Position numbers and translations under genes: made by a program | DNA from: an uncultured Bacteroidota bacterium | GTDB lineage: Bacteria; Bacteroidota; Bacteroidia; Chitinophagales; Chitinophagaceae | Assembly: GCA_946479055.1 (NCBI GenBank) | Contig: CAMLEX010000244.1 | Coordinates: forward strand, 1-7,235 | DNA length: 7,235 nt | Direction of reading: 5' to 3' | The notes under the pieces: generated by a model | The model's database searches: none | Seen by the model: the letters and a program-made list of their open reading frames with translations, nothing else | Told to the model about the DNA's origin: nothing | Part shown: in pieces, positions 6,648 to 7,235 of the stretch | How the letters are laid out: every line of letters starts with the position of its first letter | How positions within the stretch are numbered: the first letter of the stretch is position 1

Positions 6648-7235
6648 ATGATAAGAGGATTTATTTTCATTACATCGGCATTATTTTTTACAGGCTCCGT
6701 ATCCTATGCACAACGGATGCTTACGTTGGAAGAAGCGATAGCTACAGCATTGCAAAATAATTATGATATACAGTTATCCAAAAATGATTCAATGGTGGCT
6801 GCATTAGATTACTCTTATCGTAATGCCGCGTTCCTGCCCACTGTCAATGGAAATTTAGGAACCACATGGAACAGTAACAATCAACGGCAAACCCTGGCAG
6901 ATGGCTCTAAAAGAGAGCAAAAAAATATCCGGTCACATAATACTGCCGCCTCCATTGCTTTAAGCTGGACCTTGTTTGACGGATTAAAAATGTTTGCTAC
7001 CCGTGATAAAGCGGCAGAGTATATTCAATTGGGTTCATTGGGAATAAAAAACCAGGTAGTCAATAGTATAGCTGGTGTTATTTCAACGTATTATAATATT
7101 GTACGACAGAAGCAACAATTAAAGTCGGTAGAAGAGCAGATAACATTGAATGAAGAACGAGTAAGACTTTCACAATATAAATTAGATATAGGCACCGGCG
7201 CTAAACCTGATCTGCTGCAAAGTAAAGTCGACCTG
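6648..7235 (+). CDS. TolC-family outer membrane efflux protein, N-terminal part (cut by window edge)
   Basis: Outer-membrane channel component expected to complete the tripartite pump. I translated 196 codons with no stop to the window end; full-length members have about 420-480 residues, so less than half is seen. A Sec signal peptide (MIRGFIFITSALFFTGSVSYA) is predicted with cleavage after A21, leaving the N-terminal Gln common in this phylum. The mature start LTLEEAIATALQNNYDIQLSKN (25-46) is the classic outer-membrane-efflux-protein opening. It is followed by a helix (AALDYSYRNAAFLPTVNGNLG, about 50-70), the beta-strand region with SWTLFDGLKMFA (about 106-117), and a long helix ending in YKLDIGTGAKPDLLQSKVDL, a family-typical segment. 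The ATG lies 10 bases after the transporter TAA, indicating translation from the same mRNA. If the upstream premature stop is real, polarity might lower its expression. Confidence 0.92.
   Translation, partial: MIRGFIFITSALFFTGSVSYAQRMLTLEEAIATALQNNYDIQLSKNDSMVAALDYSYRNAAFLPTVNGNLGTTWNSNNQRQTLADGSKREQKNIRSHNTAASIALSWTLFDGLKMFATRDKAAEYIQLGSLGIKNQVVNSIAGVISTYYNIVRQKQQLKSVEEQITLNEERVRLSQYKLDIGTGAKPDLLQSKVDL

Noticed and set aside
1..7235. Novel defence system, mobile element, CRISPR array or RNA gene
   Set aside because: All large frames belong to known housekeeping or efflux families, and there are no transposase, integrase, spacer-repeat or tRNA-like structures.

Overview
The window reads as a chromosomal segment of a member of the Bacteroidota, probably Sphingobacteriia/Chitinophagaceae-like. 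This is inferred from moderate-to-low GC, the absence of clear Shine-Dalgarno sequences, TAnnTTTG promoter-like boxes close to start codons, signal peptides of the 'A|Q' and 'ASC' lipoprotein type, and protein sequences typical of that phylum. The genus cannot be fixed from sequence alone.

Layout. At the left edge, on the minus strand, lies the N-terminal half of 4-hydroxyphenylpyruvate dioxygenase (hppD, tyrosine catabolism), cut by the window. A 365-bp divergent intergenic region follows. It carries a GC-rich short repeat, two tracts of degenerate 7-bp repeats and promoter-like boxes. Then come purK (ATP-grasp N5-CAIR synthase, purine synthesis) on the plus strand, a 184-bp spacer, and a three-gene plus-strand cluster for a tripartite RND efflux pump: a lipoprotein periplasmic adaptor (HlyD/AcrA type), an AcrB-like inner-membrane RND transporter, and the N-terminal part of a TolC-like outer-membrane protein running off the right edge.

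The three pump genes should work together: the adaptor bridges the proton-driven RND trimer to the TolC-type channel to export substrates across both membranes. The substrate cannot be deduced. hppD and purK are metabolic neighbours with no evident functional link to the pump.

The most striking observation is that the RND transporter gene is split by a single in-frame TAA at codon 67, inside an otherwise intact frame of 1043 codons plus stop with all expected catalytic residues. It looks like one TTA(Leu)-to-TAA change: a recent nonsense mutation, a sequencing/assembly error, or (least likely) a read-through codon. Secondary observations are the phased 7-bp repeats in two intergenic regions, an almost leaderless purK promoter arrangement, and a perfect 9-bp inverted repeat around a promoter-like box upstream of the pump genes. 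I see no CRISPR, tRNA, rRNA, transposase, phage gene or novel defence system.
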